Source: Colocasia esculenta
Lineage: Eukaryota; Streptophyta; Magnoliopsida; Alismatales; Araceae
DNA length: 64,000 nucleotides
NCBI GenBank assembly: GCA_014218235.1
Contig: CM024753.1
Location: 176,242,348-176,306,347, forward strand
Reading direction: 5' to 3'
Part shown: positions 21,299-32,587 of the stretch, in pieces
Layout: each line of letters opens with the position of its first letter
Numbering within the stretch: position 1 is the first letter of the stretch
Program-made: the position numbers and the translations under genes
Notes under the pieces: generated by a model
Told to the model about the DNA's origin: nothing
What the model saw: the letters and a program-made list of their open reading frames with translations, nothing else
Database searches by the model: none

Positions 21299-23885
21299 TG
21301 TTTCAAGCTATAACATGTACGAAGATGGTTCAGCAACAATGCATGATAATTCTCATGTAGGACGGAACGATTATCAATGTGATAGATCACAGTACGATCA
21401 CTTGACATATAGAGGAGATTCAATAACATGTAGCATGTACATTAGATATCGCAAGTTGAATTCCGCAGAATTCCAATGGACAATGACATATTGGATTCAA
21501 TGAATAATGACGTGTACAATAGATTTGGCCATTTCACATATAACAGTCAATTAATCACATTCAATCATTCAATAACAGTGTGAAAATTACCCAAATCAAT
21601 CTTGCAGTCAATTAGGTGATTGCCAGACACCTCAATGGATCATATACTTTCATGATTATAAGTATTTCAGGTGCTCCTCCCAGGACCAGACTGGGCCCTA
21701 TTTGCACAGGCTTAGTTGTAATCCGAAGTTCCAATAGTTCTAGTAATTCCATTCATTCATTTATGGCCAACATGATTTTCTAAGTAATGGACAATTATGA
21801 ACTAAGATCATGTCAATGATATAGGAACAAGGCAAGAGGACATGATCCAGATTAATTTCAGCAGCATAACGGCTTAATCTCATTAGTTCAATCTTTACAT
21901 TTATGGCTTGGTTTCAATGTTATTAAATCACTCTCATGAGAAGTAGATAAGAATAGAAGTGCAATCTATCTTCCGGGTACTTCATTGGTACACCAACTCG
22001 TCTCCATGAGGGAATCCATGGAGTACGGAGAATTACGGAGGTCTTAATAGAAAGGTCACTAGACTGCCCATACGGAATGACCGGCCGTAAGTTTCCAATC
22101 CCCTAAGAAAAGGCTGCCTATATGTGCAATGTGGTGTGTAGAGCATGTCTCAATCCACAATCCATCGGTTTAAAACAAGCTGGAAAGCTTATAACAATTA
22201 ATCATGACATGTATGCAATGCAATCTATCACATAGTTTCTGTAATTTTAGCGCATAACACTTTCCAATTATGAACAAGACATAGTATAATTATAGCTCAT
22301 ATCAATCACATGGTTGATGAAAATCAATCACATTAACACTTAGAATAGATGTTCATATTCTTATAGTTTTCATATAGGTTGATCACTTTTTGCCATTGCA
22401 TAGCTATATGACATGATATGACAATAGGGCATGCATATGGTTGACTAAACATCTCATAAAATTGTCTTGGGTCGGCCTTTAAATTGTGACTGATTCAGAC
22501 ATCGCACTTCAAAGGACCATATACAGTCAAAACGCAGTTCTGTACAAAGTTACTAAATCGCGACGGACATACCCGTCGCGTTCAAATCATGACGGGACAC
22601 ATCGTCGCCTTTTCAGTAGGAATCGATGTTGGATCGATTGTCCAAATAGAATCACGACGGTTCTACCCGTCGCGTTCACATCGCCATACTCTGAATTGCG
22701 ATGGGTCGACACGTCGTGTCCAAGAGTTGGTTCACAATCCGAATATAAAAAGAGACATAAATTCTTGGCGGGAAAACAGGTCAAATCGCGACGGCATATG
22801 CTATCGCATTCAAGACAACACGGAAACCCACTCGGTGCATAGTTTCATGCGTCAAGGTTGACTGGTCAGACCTCAAAATGTGATGGAACAATCTATCGCC
22901 TTTATTAGAATCGCGACCGCGGCGTACATGTACATCACGTTCATGCTACAAGAAACGTGACATATGATGTCATCGCGTTCTTGGATCTTGCCCGAAAACA
23001 CAGAAATGACTACACACCTTCATGATAGACTTATAATTTGACATCTAGTGATATTTAGACAAAACTATGAACATGAAAAGTGTCAAGGACATCTAGTAGA
23101 AGAGAACCACCATTTTGGTTTGACCTAATTGGCCTTGATTTGCGTGAATCATAGTAAGAACACAAAAAGTCCTAAATCTGCGCGACTCTTGGAAAACGCT
23201 TAACACGACTTGCATGGTTCATGAAAATTGGAGAAAATAATGCAAATGAAACTAGACTCGATGCTCTTTCCAATGGAATGTGCAATGTTTACTTTAAGCC
23301 CTAGATCACCTACCTTTGTGTAGATCTAAGACTAGTCAGTGCACAGGTCACAACAGAGGATGGTTGGGGAAGAAGCTCTGGTTCTTTATCGTTCTCCTCC
23401 TCCTCTGGTGCCCTAGCTCACCTCCACATGATCCCAACTCAATGGTAAACCTTCCCAACAAGTCTTATGATGTTTATTTATATGTTTAGGGTTTATTTCA
23501 AGTCCTAACAAGACTAGGAAGTGTGGGTTGTGGTTTTGGCTTGGCCCCTTCTAAGTTTTGGGGATTCTCCTCCCATTTAGAGTAGGAATGCCATTAGGAA
23601 ACCTCCCAACATGGTTGGGTACAAATTGGGTTGCCATCCATGGCTAATCACCTTTGTTTTAACCCTAATTTGCCCTTTGCTAATTTCTGTATAATTATGG
23701 GTATGAATTTTCCGATTTAATGTCATTGGGTTTTGTTTCTTTGGCCCAAATAGAGTTGTCTTGGCCCAAAATAATTTAACTAGTTGATTTCACTCTTTGG
23801 GAGTTTAACCATGACTTTTATTTTACTTCTATTCAACATTTTAATTTATTGTTATTTTCCTATATTTAAGTTATTTAAATTTCTG
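21299..23885 (-). repeat. 5' LTR of element A, part 2
   Basis: It resumes the LTR interrupted at 12295 and matches 4602-7160, starting at TGTTTCAAGCTATAACATG. A dyad cluster lies at 22557-22990, better preserved than in the 3' LTR (for example GCGAC-GGACATACCC-GTCGC near 22560). The last dozen bases (GGGGCGTTACA in the partner) are missing; at 23885 the sequence switches to element E gag. Confidence 0.85.
22557..22990. promoter_or_regulatory. Dyad cluster in element A 5' LTR
   Basis: Dyads with a 10-base spacer are near 22560, 22590, 22657, 22698 and 22787. Half-sites are GCGAC, ACGAC, TGAC or GCGAT against GTCGC, GTCGT or ATCGC. Comparing the two LTRs of A shows the half-sites decaying mainly at CpG. 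Confidence 0.6.
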
Positions 23886-24350
23886 GCAGCAGTACTTGAG
23901 GATCGCACAACACTTCTGGAGAGGTTCTTTCATCTTCAGCCTCCAACCTTCTACAATGACTACGATCCTGATAGAGCAGAGAGTTAGTTCCATGAGCTCG
24001 ATCCTACACAGAGTTGGATCAGGTCAAATTTGCAGTATATCAGCTAAAGGGGTCAGCCCATGAGTGGTGAAGGACTTAGAGGCAGACTAGCTTTCAAGGC
24101 CGGAGACTAGACCAAATTACTTGGGAGCAGTTCTTGGAGCTCTTACATGTGAGTACTTCCCCGACTATGCTCCTTGTGAGAGGAGAGACTAGTTCCACAA
24201 GTTGATGTAGGGTGACCAGACTGTGGCGCAGTACCATCAGAGGTTTGTACAATTTTCGAGATACGTCCCTCACATAGCCACTAGTGAGCAAGTTTGCACT
24301 GAGCAGTTCATTAGTGGGTTACAGTAAGAGTTGAGGTGGGCCATGGCTGG
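23886..24350 (+). pseudogene. Element E gag fragment
   Basis: It reads VLEDRTTLLERFFHLQPPTF and YDPDRAES, closely like gag of element C (ALLERFLRLRPPMFHGEYDP), then continues through several stops and frame changes (ITWEQFLELL, later QYHQRFVQFSRYVPHIA and FISGLQ). Its N-terminus is missing at the junction with A. It is cut on the right by solo LTR D at 24351, with flank GCTGG; the copy after D at 36516 is GCTTG. Together with 36516-38809 and 40204-40931 it forms one old plus-strand Gypsy element. Confidence 0.75.
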
Positions 24351-25193
24351 TGTAACGCCCCGACGTAGTATATCGGAGCGATAATATAGTTAAATAAATA
24401 GTATAGAGCGATAAATAGACATCAACCATTACACAAATTGGAATAATACCAAATGATCCAACTTCATTAAATAATTCCACCAATCCTCTATTACAACCAC
24501 TAATTCAGAGCCAAAACTATGGGCCCAGAGTACTTTATTCAAATAAAACACTACAAACTAACTATCCATCTAATAACTACTAAAAGCTTTGGTTGTTCGA
24601 AATGACTAGTCACTCCTGGTCTTTCTCATCCCCATCCTTGTGCGTGTGGTAGTTCCCATCAGACTCACCTGAAACACATGAAACAAATAGCGCAGGATGA
24701 GCAATAATCACCCAGTAGGACTTAATATCTCGTGTAAACAACCATTCTTTAAGTGATTAATGTCTTGTCAAGCAGAACAACTATAGAGAACGATCGAGTA
24801 TAGCCAAGAAAATAATGTATCGATGGCAAGAGAACAATAGTACTTTCACATGAAGATAACACAACAAGCATGATAATGAATTGGCCATATAATGAAATAG
24901 CATGTAACGTTTGCACAAAAGTGCACTAGTCGAGATAGCACGTTTTGGTCGAACTTCTTGTCAACTGAGAGAACATAGTATAGTGATTGATTGTCTTTGA
25001 TTAAAGCTTGATAGTATGACACTTGGGTATTATGTCGTATACCCTTATCATTAACCCCCGCGAGTTATAGCCTTTAGGGTGCACCTCCCAGGATCAGATC
25101 GACCCTTTATAATGTGACTGGGATGATTGTGTTTGTTATCTTAGACAAGAAACATGGTGGGCAAATAGAGTACCAAGAATACATGAGAGTAAC
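24351..25193 (-). repeat. Solo LTR D, U5-side part
   Basis: This holds the conserved hairpin (24695-24720; element strand TGGGTG..TTGCTCA with wobble pairs) and, just after it on the element strand, TTTCAG|GTGAGT (about 24670). Both also occur in B, C and F. It has no coding sense. Confidence 0.75.
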
Positions 25194-25565
25194 TGTAACG
25201 ACCCGAGAACCCGACCCTCGCCCACGCCGAGACCCGATTTTCGCGGTCGCCGCCCACGACCAGGGGGACCCCTGGGAAGGGCTATAACACGCGTCTGACA
25301 GGATATGTAACGGAAGTAAACGTCAACTGCTAAGCTAGAAGCGTACAAGCGGAAACAGGAAAGTAAAGCGAGACGCTGCGTACCGCTCTAAGTACAGTCC
25401 CAATGCACGCACACTAGTACAAGTAAGGAAGGGGAGAGACAAGTCCCTTAGGGGCATACCCCGAGGGTGACGTACACTGAGAGGGGGAACCACTGCTAGC
25501 AACGGGGACCAAGACTACCGCCCCGTCTCCTCCGCCCGACGCGCCCCTGTCGCTGCTGGGAAGAC

Positions 25566-25613
25566 TCACCTGGAAAACAAAGGGATGAGCTTCACAACAG
25601 AAGCTCAGTAGGG
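25566..25613 (-). promoter_or_regulatory. LTR hairpin plus CAG|GTGAGT, element C 3' LTR
   Basis: On the element strand the stem TGAGCTT-N8-AAGCTCA (7 perfect pairs) is followed by CCCTTTGTTTTCCAG|GTGAGT. It has the same position and order as in B, D and F, with different stem bases. The second copy is at 32965-33011. Confidence 0.6.
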
Positions 25614-26411
25614 ACTACCAATCTCCTACTGGCTCTAAACAGGCAGAGAGGAACATATACAACTATTAAAAAGGAAAGACGGCAGTTGATATCTTTCTAC
25701 CTACAAAAGGAAGTGCGGAAGCGAAGCTAAAGCTAACACGGTACGGAAAGTACTTCTCGGTCGGAAACCCCGTACGACTGCTCTACGTGACCACCACACG
25801 GCTAGTAAAACACAAACGGAGGGAACTCCGCCTGGATAAGGAACACTAGCTATGGAACAACACCACTAGTCAGATTCAGGTGCGGTGGTCCACAGACGTC
25901 TTATCCTCGACCTAGGTCCTGGCCCTCGCGTCTCGTCAGAGCGAGGTAGGGCACAAGTACACAACAAGTAACCGCCGTAGTCTGGCCAGACTACGGTCCA
26001 CGCCTGACCTCTCCAAATGGTTTCCGGGGCCGTAAGGAGCGAGGCAGTGAGAAGAAGGACTGGCTGGCCTGCGCGGGTAGAACTCCAAACTGTCCTCAGG
26101 TCCCAGACCAACCACGAGAGCTCTGCAAGCGACTCACAACGCCACTGTCCTAACCACCGTTTTCCCCTCAGCTCCAGAGTTCCGCCTACGCGGCTGCAAC
26201 TCGAGCACACTCGTAGCCCGGAGTACTCCCTCAACAGGCTCCCGAGGACGGGGGTCCCAGGTAACGGTAACAACCTCTCGCACGGGACAAGCCCTCAAGT
26301 GCCGCGCACGGCGAACGACTAGTGTGAGACCGTACTAGGGAACTAGTGACAGGTGCCACGGGTACAGTAAAGCGAAAACGGAAGCGGCGAAAGCACAACC
26401 TGCCTCAGGGC

Positions 26412-26550
26412 TGAGAAGGCGACATAGGCCCTGTTGCCTTCTCAATGCGACATAGGCCCTGTCGCAACCCTGGTTGCGACACCCAAGGTGTCGCCTTACC
26501 AGTCAGGTAGCGACATGGCCTATGTCGCCTTCAGGCCAGGCGGGGGTTCC
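26412..26550. promoter_or_regulatory. Dyad cluster 1 in element C 3' LTR
   Basis: Four dyads in a row, all with a 9-base spacer: GCGAC-ATAGGCCCT-GTTGC, GCGAC-ATAGGCCCT-GTCGC, GCGAC-ACCCAAGGT-GTCGC and GCGAC-ATGGCCTAT-GTCGC. The duplicate in the 5' LTR (33812-33955) has one extra dyad, a sign of local gain or loss. Confidence 0.75.
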
Positions 26551-27054
26551 GGGAGCACTCTCTCCGGGAACCTCCCCGAAACAGGAGAAACACTACACGG
26601 CGAGGGAGGGGAGCATGCTTATCATGCTAGAAAGCCATTAAACACACAAACCACCCTCGAACACCCCAAGAACATGGTTTCTACGCTCGGAGAAAAACCT
26701 CACTCACACGAGCATGGAGTTCTCACACTCCCAACCCCCAAACCACAAGGAAAACACGCATTAGAAGGGAAAGAGAGCATGCTTAGGGCGAGAGGATCAA
26801 GAGTCCCTACCTCCACGCGAAGAACAAACCCATCGGGGCCTTCTCGTAGGTAGAAACGTCTCCTCCTCGCACCGCACGGCACGAACACGACCCCTGCACG
26901 AACGGAGCGACACCCTCCTCAGCACGGCCGCCTCAACACGAGGGAGGCACCCCGAAATCGCCGGAAAACTCCGAGAGGGCGAGAGAAAGAGAGGGGGAAA
27001 GAGAGGTGCGAAGAGGGAGAAGGGGCTCGGGCGCCCGGGCTTTAAGCCGCGGTC

Positions 27055-27470
27055 CTGAGAAGGCGACACACTTGTGTCGCCTTGGGAACCAGAAGGCGAC
27101 ACCCCCCCCCCCCCCCCCGTCGCAAACCACTGACAATGGTCAAATCTCAGAATTCAAAAAAGTGAAGGCGACAGCCATCTTGTCGCGTTCACCCGACACC
27201 GCCAGAGCCGTACTGACACAAAGGACGCCTGTCACGTCTGTCAGACTAGGTCTGGGGCGACGCGATGGGAAGGCGACATAGGCCATGTCGCCTTCAAGAA
27301 GGCGACATACCCCATGGCGCCATCCATCACCAGAAGGCGACAGTGGGTATGTCGTCTTCAAGAAGGCGACATACCCCCTGTCGCAATCCCAAACAGAACC
27401 AGAACTTGATGCGATTGGAACCACGTCGCGACAGTCGCCCTGCCGCGACCCAGAGGACGGGGCCAAGGGC
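27055..27470. promoter_or_regulatory. Dyad cluster 2 in element C 3' LTR
   Basis: At least six more dyads are present, mostly GCGAC-N9-GTCGC (for example near 27273, 27300, 27333 and 27363), the last ones within about 150 bases of the LTR start. One at 27096 has its spacer expanded to 18 bases by a 17-C run. The flanking bases AAGG..CCTT often extend the pairing. Confidence 0.75.
27102..27118 (+). repeat. Poly-C run
   Basis: Seventeen C in a row lie inside the spacer of a dyad in the element C LTR. Length may be uncertain through slippage or sequencing error. Confidence 0.9.
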
Positions 27471-27492
27471 CCAAGGGGGCCGGGGTGTTACA

Positions 27493-27527
27493 ACCCTCCC
27501 TCCTTAAGACATTTCATCCTCGAAATG
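27493..27527 (-). other. Element C polypurine tract and PPT hairpin
   Basis: The minus strand reads CATTTC-GAGGAT-GAAATG (27510-27527), a 6-base inverted repeat, followed by CTTAAGGAGGGAGGGT and the LTR start. It parallels the GAATTTGG-GGA-CCAAATTC hairpin of B and F, with different arms. Confidence 0.75.
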
Positions 27528-27599
27528 AAAACAACTCGGTCTCAACCCAGAAGATGACAAAAGGGGGGATCACCACATACGATCAATCAAACAAGTAAG

Positions 27600-28270
27600 G
27601 AAACTACTCTGCATTCATCCTCGCGCTCCCAGGTGGCTCGCCACCGACACGGTTCTGCCAAACGACCTTAACCAGCGGAATCTGCTTCCTGCGCGCAACT
27701 TCTGAACTCTGCGGTCGACAACACTAAATGGGTACTCTGGCACTGACAAATGGCGCTACCTCTAGCTGCGAATAGTCCAACACATGCGAAGAGTCTGCAA
27801 CGTATCTCCTGAGCTGCGAAACGTGGAAAACGCTGTGCACACCTGCTAGCTCTGCCGGAAGACTCAGCCTGTACACCACCTCGCCAACCCTCTCAGAAAT
27901 GGGGAAGGGCCCAATATATCTGGGACTGAGCTTTCCCCTCTTACCAAACCTCATGAACCCTTTGGTCGGCGAGACCCGCAGGAGACAAGGTCACCAACAC
28001 TGAACTGTAGCGGTCTCCTACGACATCCGCATAACTCATCTGCCTACTCTGTGCTGCCCGAAGCCTCTGCTGACCAAACTGTGTCTCTGCACACTGCTGC
28101 ACTAACTCTGGCCCCAAAAGCTGCCTCTCACCAACCTCGAACCAATGAAGCGGTGTCCTGCACGGCGACCATACAAGCCTCGTATGGCGCCATTCCGATG
28201 CTCGAGTGATAACTGTTGTTATACGCGAACTCTACCATCGGAAGGTGAGACTCCCAAGTGCCACTCCAGT
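27600..28270 (-). pseudogene. Element C integrase C-terminus and chromodomain remnant
   Basis: The open stretch 27954-27724 reads MRFGKRGKLSPRYIGPFPI, then GEVVYRLSLP and VHSVFHVSQLRRYV, the SH3-like integrase C-terminal fold. In another frame 27720-27600 gives IPLVKVVWQNR and ATWERED pieces, typical chromodomain words. The part 28010-28270 links to the integrase core with frame breaks. It is inactive. Confidence 0.7.
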
Positions 28271-29140
28271 CTAAACAGCACGCCTCTCAATATCCTCCAG
28301 TGTCCGAATGGTCCGCTCTGACTGACCGTCTATCTGAGGGTGGTACGCTGTGCTGAACTTCAACTCTGTACCCAGTGCTCTCTGAAGACTGTGCCAAAAC
28401 CCTGACGTGAACCTCGGATCTCTGTCTGAAACGACTGAAACTGGGATCTCGTGCAACGAAACAACTCTGTCCACGTACAGCCTGGCTAACCTGTCCACTG
28501 ACCACGACATCCTGATCGGAAGAAAGTGCGCTGCCTTGGTCAAACGGTCCACAATCACCCAAATACCATCATGCCTCTGCAGGGTGCGGGGCAACCAACC
28601 ACAAGTCCATGGTGATGTCGTCCCACTTCCACTCAGGAATGGGCAACGGCTGCAACTCACCACCAGGACGCTGGTGCTCAGCCTTCACCTGTTGATAGGT
28701 AAGGCACCGAGCAACGAACTCGCCACCCCCCTCTTCATCCCTGGCCACCAGAAGGACCTCCTCAAGCAATGGTACATCTTGGTGGAGCCAGGATGAACAG
28801 CATACCTCGATCTGTGAGCCTCTGACAAAACCGCCTGGCGCGCCTCCTCAGGAACGTACAAGCGGCCTCTGAATCTGACCTCGCTGTCCTCACTGAGCTC
28901 TACATCTGGCATCCGCAAAATGTCTGCTAACTCTGCATCTGCTCGCTGCCCCTGCAACACCTGCCTGAATAGTGACGGCCGAACTGACAAACTACTCGCC
29001 ACAGCACGGTCTCTAGTCCTCGATGGAAGAACACCCTGGGATAGCTCCTCGAACAGCCTCCACTCTCTGACCATCAGCGAACTCAAGCGCACGCGCCTAC
29101 TCAAAGCATCGGCTACGACGTTAGCCCTTCCTGGGTGGTA
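28271..29140 (-). pseudogene. Element C integrase
   Basis: The HHCC end reads HRSRYAVHPGSTKMYHCLRR then, after a frameshift near 28700, CLTYQQVKAEH, so one zinc-ligand Cys has become Tyr. The core has ITMDLW (first Asp), VVSDRDPRFTSGFW (second Asp) and IDGQSERTIRTLED (Glu). Further frame breaks separate the zinc part, the first Asp and the core. The linker before it (RRVRLSSLMVREWRLFEELS) joins RNase H. Confidence 0.75.
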
Positions 29141-30429
29141 GGAGAGGTTAGGTCGTAGTCCTTCAAATACTCCATCCACCTGCGCTGCCTCAAGTTCAAA
29201 TCCCTCTGGGTGAAGATGTACTGCAAACTCTGGTGATCGGTGAAGATCTGAAAAGCCTCGCCATACAGGTAGTGCCTCCACAACTTGAGAGCGTACACCA
29301 CTGCTGCCAGCTCCAAGTCGTGGGTGGGATAGTTCTCCTCATGCTTCTTGAGCTGCCGAGAAGCATAGGCAATGACCCCACCATGCTGCATCAGCACGGC
29401 ACCCAAACCTGACCTCGACGCATTGGTGTAAACCACGAACCCACCGGTGCCCGACGGCAAGACCAACACTGGCGCTGAAGTCAACTTCGTCTTCAGCTCC
29501 AAGAAACTCTGCTCACAATCCTCTGACCAAACAAACCTGGTGTCCTGCCTCGTCAACCGAGTCAATGGTGCTGCAATCTTGGTGAAATCCTAAATGAACC
29601 TCCGGTAGTAACCTGCCAGACCCAGAAAACTGCGGACCTCTGCAACTGATGTGGGCTGTTCCCACGACAACACTGCCTCAACCTTGGCCGGATCCACCGC
29701 TACACCAGAACCCGAGATCACGTGCCCGAGGAAGTGCACCTCGCTCAGCCAAAATTTGCACTTGTCGAACTTGGCGTAAAGACGGTGACTCCGCAGGGTC
29801 TCCAGCACGATCCTCATGTGCTCCTTGTGCTCCTCTTCAGAAGCCGAGTAGACCATAATATCATCAACAAAAACAACAACAAAGCTGTCTAGGTACTCAC
29901 TGAACACCCTATGCATCAGATCCATGAATGCTATAGGTGCATTCGTCAGCCCAAACGGCATCACAACGAACTCAAAGTGACCGTACCCGGAACGGAAAGC
30001 CGTCAAACCAACATCCGACTCTCTGATCCGCAGCTGGTAGTAGCCGGATCTCAAATCGATCTTCGAGAAAACTCGGGCCGATTGCAACTGATAAAACAAA
30101 TCATCAATTCTCAGCAACGGGTACCTGTTCTTCACAGTGACCTGGTTCAACTGCCGATAATCGATGCACAAACGAAGACTACCATCCTTCTTCCTCACGA
30201 ACAAAATAGGCGCACCCCATGGCGAACGGCTCGGATGAATGAAGCCCAACTCAAGTAATTCTTGCAGCTGGCGCTTCAACTCACGCAGCTCCGCCGGGGC
30301 CATCTGGTAAGGTGCCTTGGACAAAGGCATCGTACCAGGCAAAGGCTCGATGGAGAACTCTACCTCTCGCTCAGGCGGCAACCCAGGTAGATCCTCCAGA
30401 AACACGTCAGAAAACTCAGAAACTGGCAC
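29113..30429 (-). pseudogene. Element C reverse transcriptase and RNase H
   Basis: RT reads LELGFIHPSRSPWGAPILFV, LRLCIDYRQLNQ, FSKIDLRSGYYQLRI, FGLTNAPIAFM and the active site FVDDIMVYS, then LGLAGYYRRFI followed by an in-frame TAG near 29590. RNase H follows in the same frame: VVYTNASRSGLGAVLM, where the catalytic Asp of YTDAS is Asn (codon at 29422-29424), then HDLELAAVVYALKLW and FTDHQSLQYIF. It is broken by one stop plus the Asp loss. Confidence 0.85.
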
Positions 30430-30439
30430 ATCAAAAACG

Positions 30440-32460
30440 GAAGACCGCTAGGCTCCAAGGAACAAACCGAAGCAAGGTAAGCATCGCAGCCATCACGGAT
30501 CAAACGACGAGCCTTACAGAAAGAAATGAACGGCCGACGGGTAGACCGGATACCTCGAAAGAAGAGAACGGGTGCTCCAGGTATCTCGAACCGAACGGTC
30601 TTCCTCTGACAATCAACCACGGCTGAGTGGGCCTCCAACCAGTCCATGCCCATGATGACGTCGAAGTCGCAAAGCTACAGCGCTTACAACCTGGCCGGCA
30701 ACTGGTGACCCTCAACCTCGACTGTCACACCCTCCAGGTAACCAAAGGAACGCATGCAGTCACCGGACGGGAGATCGACCATCACGTCACACTGCCTCTC
30801 GGGTGTGTGACAAGCAAGGGACTCGTAAAAGTCCTCGGAAGCAAAACACAAGGAAGCACCGGGATCAACCAAAACACGAGCAGCTCTGCCAAGAATAGGT
30901 AGAGTACCTATCACCAGGTTCGATGCCTCCGCCTGCTCCCGGGTGAGCGCCATCACGCGACCACGACCACGTCCACGCTGCGGCGGCTGCTGGGGCTGCT
31001 GCTGCGGCGGCTGCTGGTGCTGCGGAAACTGCTGCTGCTATTGCTGGTACGACTGGTACTGTTGTGGCTGCGGGAACTGCTGGACCTGCTGTTGGTACTA
31101 CCCTCTCTGCTGCTGATGCGGTGCCTGCTGCTGGGGAGGGTACTGGTACTGAGGTGGCTGTTGCGCGTACTGCACTGGCGGCTGCTGCTGCGGAGCTTGC
31201 CCCCTAGGGCAATCCCTCCTAAAGTGGTCTGGCAAGCCACAAGTGTAGCACACTGGCTCCTGACCGCCTTGCTCAGCACCCTGCTGTACTGACTGCTCTG
31301 CAAACCTGGACTGACGCCTCTGCTGACGGCTCCATCCACCCCCGCGAGTAGACAACTTCCTGAACTGCGAGCGAATTCCAGAGCCACCGGAACTGCCCGA
31401 GCCTGAGGAAGAGGAAGTCGCACTACCGCGGCTGCCTACTGGACGCTGGTATGGCGAGAACCTGGAAGAGGCTCCTCCCTGCTGTTGTCTGTTGCTGCTG
31501 AGGCTTCCAAGCCTCCCTATCCAAGGCGGTGGCCTTCCCACGCCTCTCCCAAGGTGGTACACATGTGTGCCGTCACACCCCACCCCAGGTCTGGTCTCAC
31601 CCTACTATAAACCTCTCTGCACAGCCTGGTCACTGCCTGCTACATGAGCACATGCCTCAACAACCGGACAAACCTCTGGTGGTACTGAGAAACTGTGGGT
31701 CGCCCTGCACCAACTCGTGGAACTGGTCCCGCCTCTCACGTCGAGCGTAGTCGGGAATACTCGCCGTGGAAGACCTCTGAAAACTGCTGCCAAGAGATCT
31801 GGTCCAACCGCTGCCCCTAGAAGTGAGTCTACCTCTGAACTCTCCACCACTCATGGGCTGCTCCCTTGAGCTGGTATACTGCCAAACGAACCTGGTCCTC
31901 CTCAGCGCACTCCACAGTCTCGAAGATGCGCTCCAACTCATGGGTCCAGCTCTCTGCCTTATCTGGATCATACTCACCGTGGAACATCGGTGGGCGAAGA
32001 CGCAGGAACCTCTCAAGGAGAGCGGTCCTTGCCTCCGACACCGCTGCCCTCCGCTGATCGGACCAGGTACTCCCAGTACCTGACCGCTGCTGGCGGACTG
32101 GCTGCTCCACCTCTGGCTCCACCTCCTACTGCTCTGGTACGGCTGGGGGAGGTACTGGAAACTGACCACCTGCTGCTGCCTGCCCAGGCTACCACGCTCC
32201 CTGGTACATAGCTCTGAAGAATTGCTCGGCCATGGGAAACCAGTCTGCATACTGCTGAGGCTAAGGGCGGTACTCCTGCTGCTGCTGCCCACCTGCTACC
32301 GCTGCCTCTGCTGCTGCTGCCTATGCACCCTGAGGCTGTGCCACTGACTCGTCTGCCGAGACCTCCTCCTGGACCTGCCCCTGCGCGGGCATCTCGAATT
32401 CATCCTGCTGCTCAATCAGCTGCCTAGTCTGACTACGCCCACGCGGAGCCAAGACCTACA
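30440..32460 (-). pseudogene. Element C gag and protease
   Basis: The gag core reads ALLERFLRLRPPMFHGEYDP, DKAESWTHELERIFETVECA and VYQLKGAAHEWW (31829-32122). The N-terminal part to about 32460 is Gln/Ala-rich with CAG-to-TAG stops. One CCHC knuckle (CYTCGLPDHFRRDC) lies near 31240, followed by a long Gln/Pro/Tyr-rich tail. Protease has VLVDPGASLCFASE near 30870, with Pro where others have Thr or Ser, a variant I have seen in this lineage. Frames from 31583 down to 30440 agree except for two or three TAG/TAA stops; a frameshift near 30440 precedes RT. Confidence 0.75.
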
Positions 32461-32573
32461 CGGAAACACAACTAACAAAGGTTATAAATACCTCTCGGGC
32501 GGCTAGCAGTGTACTTGTACTATTGTTGGGACTTACTGTTGCAGTTTAGATCCACTACAAGTCCTGTCAGACC

Positions 32574-32587
32574 AAGCTGATACCAAC
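32574..32587 (-). other. Primer binding site of element C
   Basis: The minus strand gives TGGTATCAG directly after the 5' LTR edge at 32588. The match to initiator Met tRNA stops after nine bases (CTT instead of AGC), so it is partly decayed or a variant. Confidence 0.7.

Larger units (their letters stand above)
4086..23885 (-). mobile_element. Ty3/Gypsy element A (minus, nested host of B)
   Basis: This is a full Gypsy layout on the minus strand: 3' LTR (4086-7172), polypurine tract, degenerate pol and gag (7206-11578), an initiator-Met tRNA primer site (11765-11781), and a 5' LTR split by element B into 11784-12295 and 21299-23885. It is inserted into the CACTA coding sequence. The left flank is TGAAC (4081-4085). 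The right LTR end lacks its last bases, and the sequence after it belongs to element E rather than to the CACTA element, so a deletion or rearrangement removed the right junction and no target duplication can be shown. Chromodomain at the pol end and gag type suggest a Tekay/Del-like chromovirus. Confidence 0.85.
25194..27492 (-). repeat. 3' LTR of element C
   Basis: Plus-strand ends are TGTAACGACCC at 25194 and GGGGTGTTACA at 27492, 2299 bases. It matches 32588-34523 closely. It has two dyad clusters (26412-26550 and 27055-27470), a 17-base C run (27102-27118), and the hairpin with CAG|GTGAGT (25566-25613). The GC-rich open frames on both strands here have no domain and are not reported as genes. 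Confidence 0.9.

Noticed and set aside
26434..26853. GC-rich open frames on both strands in the C LTRs (also near 27006, 33913 and 34148)
   Set aside because: They lie in LTR sequence duplicated at both ends of C, have low-complexity composition and no domain. High GC alone makes stops rare.
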